A DNA stretch of 64,000 nucleotides, from assembly GCF_026262505.1 (NCBI RefSeq), contig NC_067207.1:27372082-27436081 (forward strand), written 5' to 3'. The notes beneath the pieces are model-generated. The model did not search any database, was not told where the DNA came from, and saw only the letters and a list, made by a program, of their open reading frames with translations. The translations under genes were made by a program, and so were the position numbers. This document shows positions 18,385-28,119 of this stretch, in pieces; positions within the stretch are counted from its first letter, which is position 1; each line of letters opens with the position of its first letter. The DNA is from Trichomonas vaginalis G3 (lineage: Eukaryota; Parabasalia; Trichomonadida; Trichomonadidae).

Positions 18385-18961
18385 TTACTTGTAAGGGCAA
18401 GCTGCAAGTATGAAGTCGACTATCTCCGTCTTTGTTTTGACGAGCTGGACGGCTCTTGCGAGTACGTCTGTTTTGCGGTCTCCAGCTGGTGTCTGACCTT
18501 CGTAATTGCGCATGTTCTTGAGAGCTCCAACTGTAAATGGTTGTAGGATGAAGAGTCTCTCAGACTGCTTGAGGTAGTCTTCACGGTCACGAACCGAATC
18601 TGTGGTACGAGTCGAATCGGTCGATTTGAGGGAAGAGACTGAAAGCCTGTCGTCTTCCATTGGAGCTGTAGCATACTCTTTGCGTAAGCGGTTCAGACCT
18701 TCTTCGAAGTCTTGGTCTCTCTTCGATTGAGATTGGAATTGGAATTGCTGGGGTGGAGCTTGCTGGAACAACCAAGGGTTGGGGAAGTAAGGCATAGGCT
18801 GAGGAGGGTAGTTGGAAGCCTTGTGGTGGGTAGTAACCTTGAGGTGGAAATTGGTAGTAATTCGGAGGTACTTGCTGGAACTGAGGTTGCTGAGGAGACT
18901 GTTGTGGTTCTTTAGGTTCCTCTGGTTTGGGAATGGACTCGGTTGGTGGAACGTCAGTCAT
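18385..18961 (-). pseudogene. Pro/Gln-rich protein with Ser-Thr-Asp repeats
   Basis: The start (MTDVPPTESIPKPEEP) leads into a P/Q-rich tract (PQQPQFQQVPP, YYPPQGF), then an acidic-basic region and a Ser/Thr/Asp-rich stretch, ending ILAACPYK. Such low-complexity proteins are often scaffold or capsid-associated. It is broken in about one place. The start region recurs in shortened form at 44420-44502 in E3. It faces away from 19252, sharing the minisatellite as upstream region. Confidence 0.45.
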
Positions 18962-18999
18962 CCGTTTGTGTCCTGTCGGACCACAACGATAAAAATATC

Positions 19000-19251
19000 T
19001 GCTACTAGCAGTACTTTTACTGACAGTAGCAGTACTTTTTCTGACAGTAGCAGTACTTTTACTGACAGTAGCAGTACTTTTACTGACAGTAGCAGTACTT
19101 TATCGTCGAAAACCCTCTCAAATTTTCCTTTTTACTGACAGTAGCAGTACTTTTACTGACAGTAGCAGTACTTTTACTGACAGTAGCAGTACTTTTTCTG
19201 ACAGTAGCAGTACTTTTTCTGACAGTAGCAGTACTTTTACTGACAGTAGCA
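19000..19251. repeat. 21-bp minisatellite in a divergent gene spacer
   Basis: About ten units of ACTTTTACTGACAGTAGCAGT (21 bp) in two runs are split by ~35 bases of unique sequence (19102-19133). Each unit holds a small dyad, TACTG...CAGTA. At the same place in E3 (44513-44602) the repeat is a different 22-bp unit, so position but not sequence is kept. Confidence 0.9.
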
Positions 19252-19872
19252 ATGGTCGAGGTCGAACCTACCGACGAGGCAATTTACCTAATTGAAATTA
19301 ACGAGCTTGTTAAAGACTTCCTCAGGCAGAATGTAAAAGGCAAGCTTGTTAACGGTTGGATAACGGGAAGGGCTGCCTTGAATCTCGAGACTTCGACTGG
19401 AATTCCAATTCAAATACCAGACGGGACAGCCTTCGACGACATAAAGCAAGCAAAGAAGGAAGCCATTATAAAGTTCTTTGCCAAGCGTCCTTGGATACTA
19501 CTTCCAAACAGAGAGAACCCTTTCCCAAGAATGAACCAAATTCTCAAGGGTCTCCTTCACTTCTCTGGTCAGCCGTTCTACATAACCTGTGAAGGCGACA
19601 TTCAGCCAGTTCAGGAAACATCTCATTTTAACTCACTTTTTTTATGTTTTTACTCACACTCGTACTCACCAGGTATGAGTACAACTATTTCAACTGTGAA
19701 CCTTGTATTGACCGGTCTTCCTGTAAATGCAAGTTCGGTCAATACACAGTTTATGGTGGCAAGAAGGACAGTGGGGAATGTTATTCTGACATCTGTTGTT
19801 GCGCTCGAGAGAGAATTGAAATTCCAGACCCAACTCCAACAAGAACTCTCAAGTTGCCAAAGACTCATGTGA
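19252..19872 (+). CDS. Unrecognised small protein (type B)
   Basis: The product starts MVEVEPTDEAIYLIEINELV and has VNGWITGRAALNLETSTGIP, then an AKRPWILLPNRENPFPRMN segment. A short relative of its start (DEAIYLIELLEP) survives at 44699-44773. The ATG lies inside the last minisatellite unit. The C-terminal third overlaps the frame of 19644-19928, whose residues look more protein-like, so the true end may be earlier than drawn. Confidence 0.4.
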   Translation: MVEVEPTDEAIYLIEINELVKDFLRQNVKGKLVNGWITGRAALNLETSTGIPIQIPDGTAFDDIKQAKKEAIIKFFAKRPWILLPNRENPFPRMNQILKGLLHFSGQPFYITCEGDIQPVQETSHFNSLFLCFYSHSYSPGMSTTISTVNLVLTGLPVNASSVNTQFMVARRTVGNVILTSVVALERELKFQTQLQQELSSCQRLM

Positions 19873-19928
19873 AGAAGAAGCCTTCTGGTAAGTTTCTTAT
19901 AGCCATATACATGGCACGTTTAGAGTAA
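19644..19928 (+). CDS. Cys-rich small protein
   Basis: A short hydrophobic start (MFLLTLVLTRY) is followed by a cysteine cluster (NCEPCIDRSSCKCKFG, then GECYSDICCCARER) and a Pro-Thr linker with basic residues (PDPTPTRTLKLPKTH). The ATG follows a T-run as for neighbours. It could be a zinc-binding or secreted disulphide-rich protein. It overlaps the preceding gene in another frame, so one of the two is wrong over the shared stretch. Confidence 0.4.
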   Translation: MFLLTLVLTRYEYNYFNCEPCIDRSSCKCKFGQYTVYGGKKDSGECYSDICCCARERIEIPDPTPTRTLKLPKTHVKKKPSGKFLIAIYMARLE

Positions 19929-19950
19929 AAACATTTTTTTCATTTTTTGA

Positions 19951-20532
19951 ATGAAGCAAGTTAAATTCGTCCCACACCAAACTCAATGGACCGATGAAGA
20001 GTTTCAAGCTATGGTTGAAGGTGTTGAGAACGACATAGACGGCGAACTTGAAGGAGCTCAAACCACAATTGCAACTAAAATTGCACAAGTCAAGAAGATA
20101 GCTCCACTTAAAGCTACCAAAGCTACTCTTGACCTCATGGATACTTACCGTTTAGAAGTAAAGAGTGGAATAAGACAATTAAAATTGAAACTTCTAAACT
20201 ACGAAGCTATACTCCAAAAGTTAGCAGAAATGAGAAGACTTTACCAGAGCTACTTACATGTAAGGGACTTACCTTCAAGCAGTCCGACCAAAGATGAATT
20301 TTCTGACATTGTCCCAATTTTGTCCGAAAGTCAGCTCAGATGTTTTGAACTGCTCCCAACATATCCAGAATATGAAAATTTGCCTGAACTCTTTCAGTTC
20401 CTCAAAAAACGTTTTTTGGTTCTCATGTTCGAAACTTTTATCGGAAGAGACAACAAACGTTCAGAAGAAGAGCAAGATATTATTTTAAACTTGTTGTATG
20501 ACTTAACTGTCATAACCAGCTTTTTGAAGTAA
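19951..20532 (+). CDS. Helical protein, unrecognised
   Basis: The 193-residue, almost wholly helical product starts MKQVKFVPHQTQWTDEEFQ, with repeated heptad-like stretches (TKIAQVKKIAPLKATKATL; LKLKLLNYEAILQKLAEM). The leader CATTTTTTCATTTTTTGA is of the local type. It is the third gene of a same-strand run. No family is recognised; the frame looks whole. Confidence 0.5.
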   Translation: MKQVKFVPHQTQWTDEEFQAMVEGVENDIDGELEGAQTTIATKIAQVKKIAPLKATKATLDLMDTYRLEVKSGIRQLKLKLLNYEAILQKLAEMRRLYQSYLHVRDLPSSSPTKDEFSDIVPILSESQLRCFELLPTYPEYENLPELFQFLKKRFLVLMFETFIGRDNKRSEEEQDIILNLLYDLTVITSFLK

Positions 20533-20564
20533 AACCGTCATTCTCAAACCACTTCATTTTTTCG

Positions 20565-21257
20565 ATGTCCGAACAAGCACCGAAGCCGAACACAATGGCA
20601 GATGTCCTTTCAAGGTTGCCAGACAAGCGCCCAATTCAAATTCAAATTGCCCAATTGAAAGCTCATCTGACAAACACCATTAAGACTCTCCAAAGTAGTC
20701 TTATGACAGAGATGACCAATCTCAAAGCCGATGTCCTCATGAACCAAGCTTCCAATGAGAAATGCCTGAACGATTTCGCGGAAACCTTGCGCAATTACGA
20801 GAGAGAGAACCGAGACCTTGCCAGACTCATCTACCGTTTCTTCGAAGAGATAGACGCCATCTGGAAGGTACTCGGAAAGGACAGAACATGCAACACCGTA
20901 CTTCGTGAGTACCAAATTGAAGAAGGAATTGTCGAGGAAGAAGAGGAAGAAGAGGAAGAAGAGAAACACGAAGAAGTTCCTGAAGCCGCTACATGGGCAA
21001 CCCTTGTTGCCGATGACGGTTACGAAATTTCCCAACCCTACCCATACCAAATCCGCAACAAGGAGACAGGCAAGGTTCTTACCCCAGTCCTCAACAACTT
21101 GGGACACTTGAACCTTAACCTTCGGAATCGCGGTTCAATCTCCATGGGCAAGCTTGTCGCAATTCAATGGGTTCCAAATCCAGACAAGAAGACGAAGGTC
21201 AGACACATTGACGGTGACAAGCTCAACAACCGTAAGGAGAACCTCGAGTGGTTCTAA
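20565..21257 (+). CDS. Coiled-coil protein with C-terminal NUMOD4/HNH-type domain
   Basis: Residues ~25-115 are helical and coiled; an unbroken Glu run follows (~130-140). The last ~75 residues fit a NUMOD4 plus HNH_3 homing-endonuclease module: YEISQPYPYQIRNKETG, a GKLVAIQWVPNPD segment, then RHIDGDKLNNRKENLEWF, in which the H, the NN pair and NLEW are the hallmark. It may cut DNA, or use the fold for binding in a structural protein. The frame looks whole. Confidence 0.7.
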   Translation: MSEQAPKPNTMADVLSRLPDKRPIQIQIAQLKAHLTNTIKTLQSSLMTEMTNLKADVLMNQASNEKCLNDFAETLRNYERENRDLARLIYRFFEEIDAIWKVLGKDRTCNTVLREYQIEEGIVEEEEEEEEEEKHEEVPEAATWATLVADDGYEISQPYPYQIRNKETGKVLTPVLNNLGHLNLNLRNRGSISMGKLVAIQWVPNPDKKTKVRHIDGDKLNNRKENLEWF

Positions 21258-21274
21258 GAGTAAAAAAAATTATT

Positions 21275-21562
21275 TTAGGGGGAAACCCCAAGTAAATTTA
21301 AGTTTTTATTTTTGGTATTCGTACCAATTTGGAATGTGAAGACCACATCCCAACCTCTGTACGTGAGTCTTGGGTCCACGTCTAAGACCCTTCTGTAGCA
21401 ATTCCAAGCCCGAGCAAATTCAATTGTCAACCACTCGTCTCCTCTGTAGTCTTCAATCCATTCTTTGAAGAGACGGTCGAGTTCGGGCTTGGAATATCTC
21501 TTGCCTGGGTCCGAGACCAACATTTGGTTGAACTGGACGAAGCGCTCAGGGATGTACGCCAT
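21275..21562 (-). CDS. Small protein, unrecognised
   Basis: A 95-residue product starts MAYIPERFVQFNQMLVSDPG, with YSKPELDRLFKEWIEDYRGDEW and a WNCYRRVLDVDPRL segment. It may be a short helical DNA-binding domain; no family is recognised. It is convergent with the HNH gene and lies just before the 3' end of PolB on the same strand. Confidence 0.45.
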   Translation of the reverse strand: MAYIPERFVQFNQMLVSDPGKRYSKPELDRLFKEWIEDYRGDEWLTIEFARAWNCYRRVLDVDPRLTYRGWDVVFTFQIGTNTKNKNLNLLGVSP

Positions 21563-21595
21563 TAAAAAAATGTCACTTTTTAAAAAATAAATTTT

Positions 21596-23752
21596 TTATT
21601 TCATGCAATGTTTAACTATTTCACCATCTTCTTTAACACCCCAGTACTTACGCTTGGAGAGGACATGAACTTCGGTGAAAATTTTGTCCAATTTGAATTG
21701 ACCCATCTTTTCACCGACCATTCCCATTTCAATGAGTTTGTTTGTATCCTTCTTCGTTCGTCATGAGTGCGTCAATGTTCTCATAGTAAACCTTGACTTT
21801 CGATTTGACTTCGGAGAAGAATTTGTTGTGTACTCGTCAAGGACTGCTTTTGCGAACTGAGGGTAAGACCAATGTTCGACAATAGGTTTTAATGTGGTTA
21901 CTAAGCCACTTTGACCTTGAGTGAATTCGTACTTCAAAACAAAAGGAGAAAACCTTTCAACAAAGTTGTCGACCTTCTCATAATGTTTACTCTTCATCTC
22001 TTGAGGTTTCTTAATGGAATATCCCCATGTCGAATTCATAAGCAATTTGAGTGTCATTGCAAGTTTGGGGTTTGAAGCTTTCCTAATATCATACAGTTGT
22101 TGTATGACTTTTCCAACTGTATAGTTCCTTCCCGGGAACTCACCATCTTCGTTTGGAATTCCAGTCGGAATATATTGGACAAACCTCATGTATGCAGCGT
22201 TAAGGTCGACATAGTATATCTTTTCATCTGAGTCGAACTTGTCGCAACCAATTGGTCCAGTTTGTGGAAATTCAAGTGAGTCTCTTATCTTCTGAGAAAC
22301 TTCTCCTGTTATCTCATAAACATCGTCGAAGCAACCTGTTTCATATAAAACCTTCTGACCTAACTCAGATGCTCTCCAATACAATTTGACGTCAATTGGA
22401 TGTCTCAATGGAAGTTTGTTTATAGCATCTTGAAGTTCTTGCAACCTCATTGGAAGTTCTTCTGGTTCAGGTTGGTATCCGAACATACCAACCCCTTGTG
22501 GAACTGTGTACTTCTTTTGTACTAGAACTTTGTCTGGAACAACTTTTGGTCTTGCTAACAATGAAAAGTTTGTTTCGTCTTTTGGTACAAAAGTTTCTGT
22601 CAGCTTGTCATCTGGAATTGGTTCCAACAAACCTTTCTCGAAAAGAATGTTTACAGCTCTGACAATGTTGCACTTACTTTTACCAAAGAATGGGTTTGTA
22701 AGACTTTCGTTCAACATGAAGTGGTTGTGGACAATTACAATCTTCAACCATGGTAAGTCTTTGTCAACAACATAGTCGTCATGTGAAGAACCTTTAGCTG
22801 TAGGTATGTTGACTCGGATATTGACATTTGCCAACGGTGCAATTTTTGCCAATTGACCTCTGAGAATGTACCTTGTCTTCACACATGACTCAAGATACTT
22901 CATCTTCTCATCTGTAACAAGACCAGAGTTCCTGAGACATGTAAGAATACAAGGTTCATTGACAATTGTTTCAATTGAATTGTAAATTCCATACCTTGTC
23001 AAGTCAATGTCAGACTTATTTATGAACGGGAAGTATCCAGCATGTTGTCTGACTGCTTGAGGGTTAGGTTGGTACCATTCGAACTTGACACTTGCAATTC
23101 CTTCAATTGCATTCAAAATGTCTGAGTCGGAGTCAACCATTTGTTCTCTCTTTGTAGTCTTGAAAGCGTCAAGAAGTTTTGCGGCTGTTTGTTCATTGCC
23201 ATGTGCATAGTAAATGTGACCATCCAAATCTGTTATGGTCAATCTGAGATTGTGTCCTTTCTTATTTCCGTCTTGAATTGCAGCAAGTACTCCCATGAAG
23301 CCTTCTTTGTTCTTTCCTTCGTCAAAGTTTACTGTAAAGGTTCGACCAGATGTAATTTGACTTCTAACTTCACGATACTTTTCATATGCATATCTTGTTC
23401 TTTCCATGGGAGCATGTGCGTCTTCACCTTTTCCTTTTTTCCTTCTCAAAGGATGCAATTGTTCGTCATGTTTCCAGTAGAATCTGGCAAAGCCGTCGTG
23501 TCCTTCAACTTGAGGTTCACTAACATCGAAAGGCATGTCCATAAGACGTTCTTCTTCTAACCTCTCTAGTCTGTTTGGATAATTGGCACGTGCTGTTTCC
23601 AAATCCATTTCGTAGCGAAGACCAGACAATTTGTCATAGACTTTTATGGGTCTTCCCTTCCTATATTTAAAATTCTTCGAAACTCTCCAACCATATCTTT
23701 GTAACTCTGCTTTTATTCTAGCAGACTTTCTATCCATTCTATATGGGGGCAT
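21596..23752 (-). pseudogene. POLB: DNA polymerase B, divergent exonuclease-less form (type B)
   Basis: Polymerase motifs are YYVDLNAAYMRFV (A), LKLLMNSTWGYS (B) and a degenerate VYYENIDALM (C-like). The N-terminal ~450 residues include EPCILTCLRNSG and IVHNHFMLNE, matching the NCFVYAC and VEDHYMLNE region of the type-A polymerase. I find no DxE exonuclease motif between them. The reading frame is long, with about two breaks towards the 3' end. A partial partner lies at 50687-51647. The gene starts MPPYRMDRKSARIKAEL after a TTTTTAT motif. Confidence 0.75.
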
Positions 23753-23782
23753 TTTTATAAAAATAAAAAAATATTTTTTTCT

Positions 23783-24367
23783 TTACTTTACATAACCGCC
23801 TGCTGCCATAAGTCTTTGACGCCAACCCATACCAGCTAATGAAGGTTGACTTGGTTTAGTTTGGAAACTAAACTTTGGTTTTGGTTTATCTTCAGTTTTT
23901 GGTTTTTCTTCTTCTATCGGTTTTTCGTCACTTTTCGGTTCCTCTGACTTTACTTCACTTGCAGGAACAGTTGTGTCGTCAACATCTTCATAAATATCAT
24001 ATGCCATTTGTTTTTGTTTTCCTTTCAACTTTTTGTGTTTGTTGTAAAGTTTAGAATATTTCGACTCTAAGTCAATGAGATGTTCTATAATGAACTGTTG
24101 GTCAGTGAAGTAAACTTTTCCATCTGTTGTCTCGAAAGCTCCTTCAGACTTCAATATTTTATTTGTGAGAGTCTGTTTCTTTTTTGAGATACTAGCCGTT
24201 CCATTTCTATGAAAAGTGACTTTATAGTTAGGGTTTGTATTTCCAGACCTGGCACTTTCTATTATTGAATTTTTCTCTTCATCTGTAAGTTCTTTGACAG
24301 GTTTTGACAATGGTTCTGAACTTTTTGTTTGTGGTGTCAAATCTACCGTTTCAACTTCTTCGGTCAT
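23783..24367 (-). CDS. Protein with DG-type domain and Pro/Lys/Glu-rich tail
   Basis: Residues ~25-75 (LTDEEKNSIIESARSG, YKVTFHRNGTASISKKK) resemble the N-terminal domain of the type-A gene at 10416. A coiled coil (YSKLYNKHKKLKGKQKQM) and a KPKTEDKPKPK tail follow, ending MGWRQRLMAAGGYVK. The 194-residue frame looks whole. It heads a minus-strand run (23783, 24387, 24571) that may form a structural cluster with a shared start motif. Confidence 0.55.
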   Translation of the reverse strand: MTEEVETVDLTPQTKSSEPLSKPVKELTDEEKNSIIESARSGNTNPNYKVTFHRNGTASISKKKQTLTNKILKSEGAFETTDGKVYFTDQQFIIEHLIDLESKYSKLYNKHKKLKGKQKQMAYDIYEDVDDTTVPASEVKSEEPKSDEKPIEEEKPKTEDKPKPKFSFQTKPSQPSLAGMGWRQRLMAAGGYVK

Positions 24368-24386
24368 TTCATCTCAGTAAAAAATT

Positions 24387-24551
24387 TTAGTTTGGTTTGT
24401 TTTCAACTGGTTGTTGTTGTGGAGGTGGGATGGTTCCTTTAATAATATCATTCAGTTTCACATGCTGAGCCTGACTATATGGTATCGGTTTAAATGCTGG
24501 AAGCCGACAAATCCATCTTGAACTCATTTGTCTCAATGCTGCATTGTTCAT
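24387..24551 (-). CDS. Very small protein (54 residues)
   Basis: The product is MNNAALRQMSSRWICRLPAF followed by a KPIPYSQAQHVKLND stretch and a PPPQQQP tail. It has the same leader (TTTTTTATTGAGATGAA before ATG) as its neighbour at 24367 (TTTTTTACTGAGATGAA), which is the main support that it is real. Function unknown. Confidence 0.5.
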   Translation of the reverse strand: MNNAALRQMSSRWICRLPAFKPIPYSQAQHVKLNDIIKGTIPPPQQQPVENKPN

Positions 24552-24570
24552 TTCATCTCAATAAAAAACT

Positions 24571-24972
24571 TTACATTCCCCACGTTTGAGGCGGTTGAGG
24601 TTGGTTATTGTTTACCCACTGTTGTGCATGGTTATATCCTCTGTTAAAGAATCTTTCACCTTGGTCCATATAGTGTCCTGCTTGGTTATAGTAGTCATTT
24701 GCTTTGTTATAATAGTTTCCTGCTTGTCTTCCTACATTGTCCATCCATCCTTGAACTTTTCCTCTTGTTTCAGGATTTGGAATAAGATTTGTTGCATCTC
24801 GTGCTACATCCCAACCTTTCTGTACAGTTTGTATAATAGGTTGTGCTTTCTCTTTAAGTATACCTAATGTACTCAAAATCTTCCTTCCAACTCCAAATGC
24901 ACCTCTGGCTATTGTTCCCACTGCGGGTAAAAATCTAGATGCGACTCCTGCTAATGCGCCAAATAAACCCAT
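24571..24972 (-). CDS. Small capsid-associated candidate with amphipathic N-terminus
   Basis: The product of 133 residues starts MGLFGALAGVASRFLPAVG, an amphipathic helix rich in Gly, Ala and Leu, and has a Tyr/Asn/Gln-rich C-terminal half (NYYNKANDYYNQAGHYMDQ). This layout recalls membrane-lytic internal capsid proteins such as adenovirus pVI, but similarity is of type only. It diverges from the integrase with an 18-bp gap. The frame looks whole. Confidence 0.5.
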   Translation of the reverse strand: MGLFGALAGVASRFLPAVGTIARGAFGVGRKILSTLGILKEKAQPIIQTVQKGWDVARDATNLIPNPETRGKVQGWMDNVGRQAGNYYNKANDYYNQAGHYMDQGERFFNRGYNHAQQWVNNNQPQPPQTWGM

Positions 24973-24989
24973 TTCTTATAGGGTAAAAA

Positions 24990-25946
24990 ATGACGAATCC
25001 GAACAAGGACCCCTATGTTTCTAAAGCGACAAAGAAAGCACTCATGATAAAAATCTTTAGTTCAACACCAAATGCTTGGTTTATGGATATCTTGGAAAAC
25101 ATTCCGAGAGTTAGAAAGATGGACCACCATACTGGTTAATATTTGTTGGTCAAAACACAAGATACTGTGAAGCCATACCATTATGGTCCAAAAATATTTT
25201 AGATGTGAAAACTGCTTTGACAATATTCGTTGACAAATACCATCCAACAAAACTGACATCTGACTGTGAAAGTTCTTTCAAATCAGATGATTAAAAACTA
25301 TCTGCGTTCAAAAAATGTAAACCAATATTTCATTGTCGACCAAAACCATTCTGCTCTTGGTGTCATTGACGGATGTATAAAAATGTTAAGAGACTTAAAC
25401 CAACCACAAGGTGGTGAAGCAAATGAAATGTCATATGACGACAAGTATAGACACTTCTCCCAGGCAAAGATGAGACAAGTTTTAAATATTTACAATAACC
25501 GTAAACAAAAAGGTTTGGGAAACCACTCCCCCGAAGAAATGAAAAACAACCCTGACTTAGAGAAAGACTATATATTTAATAATTTAGTCAAAAGAGACAA
25601 ACAAGAAAGAATGCCGGGCTTCAAACTTCAGAAAGGTGACAAAGTAAAAATAGAAATACCTAAACGCGACCCATATGAAAATACTATTGACTATGACAAC
25701 AATGGGAACCCGACAGGTACTCACATTCGTGTTCGTAAAAATAGAAGAAAGTATACAAGAGAATATTATGAAGTTTTAGGCAAACATGGCAAAATGTACA
25801 CACTGCAAGCAGAAGATAAAACTACTATTGTCAGACCTCGTTTCAAACTTGTCAAAGTTCAAGGTGGTATACTTTCAAAGACAGTTCCTAACAAATATAA
25901 GACAACTCCTGACGAATATGCTAAAGAAGTTGAAAATGACGACTAA
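24990..25946 (+). pseudogene. INT: Retrovirus-type integrase (rve), type B
   Basis: The N-terminal part contains WFMDILENIPR (first catalytic Asp region), the middle PTKLTSDCESSF (second Asp) and IVDQNHSALGVIDGCIKML, the usual Maverick third-motif block. The C-terminal part has an SH3-like tail (FKLQKGDKVKIEIPK, YTLQAEDKT). The enzyme inserts the element in host DNA. The gene is broken in about two places. Start by ATG at 24990 with an 18-bp spacer from the divergent gene 24571. Confidence 0.85.
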
Positions 25947-27533
25947 GCAATTCTATACCATGCGTAAACTGTCATGTAAGGTGGCATGTATTCTTTACTT
26001 TGTCCCGTTGTTTGCGTATATCCTGAAACGAAATGTGTATGGTTTCCTTCTCCCTGAGTGTCATCCCAGTAACAATTTATAGCAAACTTAACGTCGTCTT
26101 TAACATCATATCCTTTACCTTTTGTCATTCCTGACCAATCCCAATATCTATGCTTATGCCAACCTGCTTGAGATGTACTTAAATCTATGTAATGACTGTG
26201 TGCAGGTAAATTTTCACCTGAAATCGTTTTACTTCCACCTGTTTCCTTTGAAGAGTTTGCACAATACAAAAACCTGTCGACTATTTGTTCCCATGCACCA
26301 ACACCAAACATTACTTGAGGACCTCTTGCATCCATAGATGTATAAATAGAACCTACTGGGTTCATTAAATCAAACATATGAGATATTATAGGATTGTCTC
26401 TTTTGAACTTAAAATATAGTGCAACTATTTCAGGTTTCTTCTGGTTTGTGTCAGAATATTTTTTATAATATAATCTTATGTTTTCAGGGTAGGTAAAATC
26501 TTGACTATAATATTTATTTCTGTCATCTGTATAATAATATACTATTCTCGTTTTTTCTATTGCATTATATCTTTTATATCTATAATAATCTAAATATAAT
26601 GTTAGCTTTTGTTCATCTACATGTGGTGTTCTGTCGTCATCTCCATAGTCATAATAATGTGGTGCCGGAGCTGGGTCAGGTAATATCATATCCACCATTT
26701 CATAAACTCTTAAATATTTCTTTTGTTCGTCTCCATATAAGTTTAAGTAGCAGTTGTTGTCTAATGGAACTTTAACTTGTGTACCATCATTCTTTTTATA
26801 GCTTACATACATTTCATTGTTATTTTTCGGAATGAGTTTATGCCGTGTACCATTTTTTAAGGACTGTACCAACTGCCATCTAAAATATTTATTTTCTTCA
26901 TTGACAGAAAAGTCACCAACAATAGTTTCAATATTTTTTGTTCCTATCAAACTTTGGTATATTTCATTGACATATGTTTTATCTGCTTTGTTTTCAAGGC
27001 TAACGTTTAAGTCTGTTATTTCAGAAGATGTATGTGTATGTCCAACGTCACTTTTCCTGTTTAAGGTTTCTTGTAAGTTTGTAATATTTGCAATGGTATG
27101 TGTATGTCCAACGTCACTTTTCCTGTTTAAGGTTTCTTGTAAGTTTGTAATATTTGCAATGGTATGTGTATGTCCAACGTCACTTTTCCTGTTTAAGGTT
27201 TCTTGTAAGTTTGTAATATTTGCAATGGTATGTGTATGTCCAACGTCACTTTTCCTGTTTAAGGTTTCTTGTAAGTTTGTAATATTTGCAATGGTATGTG
27301 TATGTCCAACGTCACTTTTCCTGTTTAAGGTTTCTTGTAAGTTTGTAATTGTTTCGTACCGAAATGGCTCACAAAAAAGTGACAGAAAACCTTAAATTGC
27401 GCGGCAATTTTAATTAAAAAAATAAACATTAATTTTTGTGATTGATATTATGTATTTTATTTATATTATATAAGATTTAAATTTAGGGGAAAAATTGGAA
27501 AAAAAATAAGATTGGAAGTCTTTAGGTAAGAAG

Positions 27534-27767
27534 GAAAGGGCAAGAGATATATAGTGTACCTATATACCTCTTGCCCTTTCATTCTAAGTAGAAATGGGAG
27601 AAACTTTGTCCGCATCATCAGTTATGCGGACAAAGTTTCTCCGATTTCTAATGGGAATTGTAGGCTATGAGGCACTGATATATAATCAGTACCTCATAGC
27701 CTACAATTCCCTTTATTAGACTTCCAAACTTTGAGTTAATGTCTTGACATTAACTCAAAGTTTGGAA
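27534..27767. other. Cluster of four long hairpins
   Basis: Four successive inverted repeats: HP1 27534-27580 (21-bp stem, 5-nt loop), HP2 27590-27649 (26-bp stem, 8-nt loop), HP3 27653-27711 (27-bp stem, 5-nt loop) and HP4 27722-27767 (22-bp stem, 2-nt loop). HP1-3 each have a single mismatch and HP4 none. A further short inverted pair (GGAAGTCT at ~27514, AGACTTCC at ~27718) brackets HP1-3. The stems share no sequence. They could be a hairpin RNA precursor series or structural DNA. Confidence 0.85.
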
Positions 27768-27960
27768 AACTTCACGTAAGAATCAATCGTCAAAAACCTC
27801 GATTGCAGTTATATTCATTGTGTTAAATTTGATTTATTTTGAAATTTTTATAAATTAAATTTTATATAACATAAAGCGTTATGAATTAGTATTTCCATAT
27901 GAATTTTATCTCGAAAATAGTAATTCTGTCCAGTTATATTTCGGTTAATTTTGGAAATTT

Positions 27961-28119
27961 CTAGGAATACTTTAAGATAGTATGATTATATATAACTCTG
28001 CCTTCATGATTTATTTTAGCTTTCGCGCAAATATCAGTTAACTTAACTCCATTATTTGATTTTGTGATGGCTTCACAAAGCCAATCAATATCAATCTCTT
28101 CTGGAGAATGTCTTCTCAT
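27961..28119 (-). CDS. Short ORF inside the insertion (52 residues)
   Basis: The frame reads MRRHSPEEIDIDWLCEAITK, then NNGVKLTDICAKAKINHEG. The composition is protein-like, with a possible helix-turn-helix (VKLTDICAKAKI), so it may be a remnant of a transposase N-terminus or a captured host piece. No homologue is in the window. Confidence 0.3.
   Translation of the reverse strand: MRRHSPEEIDIDWLCEAITKSNNGVKLTDICAKAKINHEGRVIYNHTILKYS

Noticed and set aside
19665-19690. Possible intron donor (CAGGTATGAG) in the 19252 gene
   Set aside because: Does not match the strict T. vaginalis donor GTATGT, and no ACTAACACACAG-type acceptor follows.
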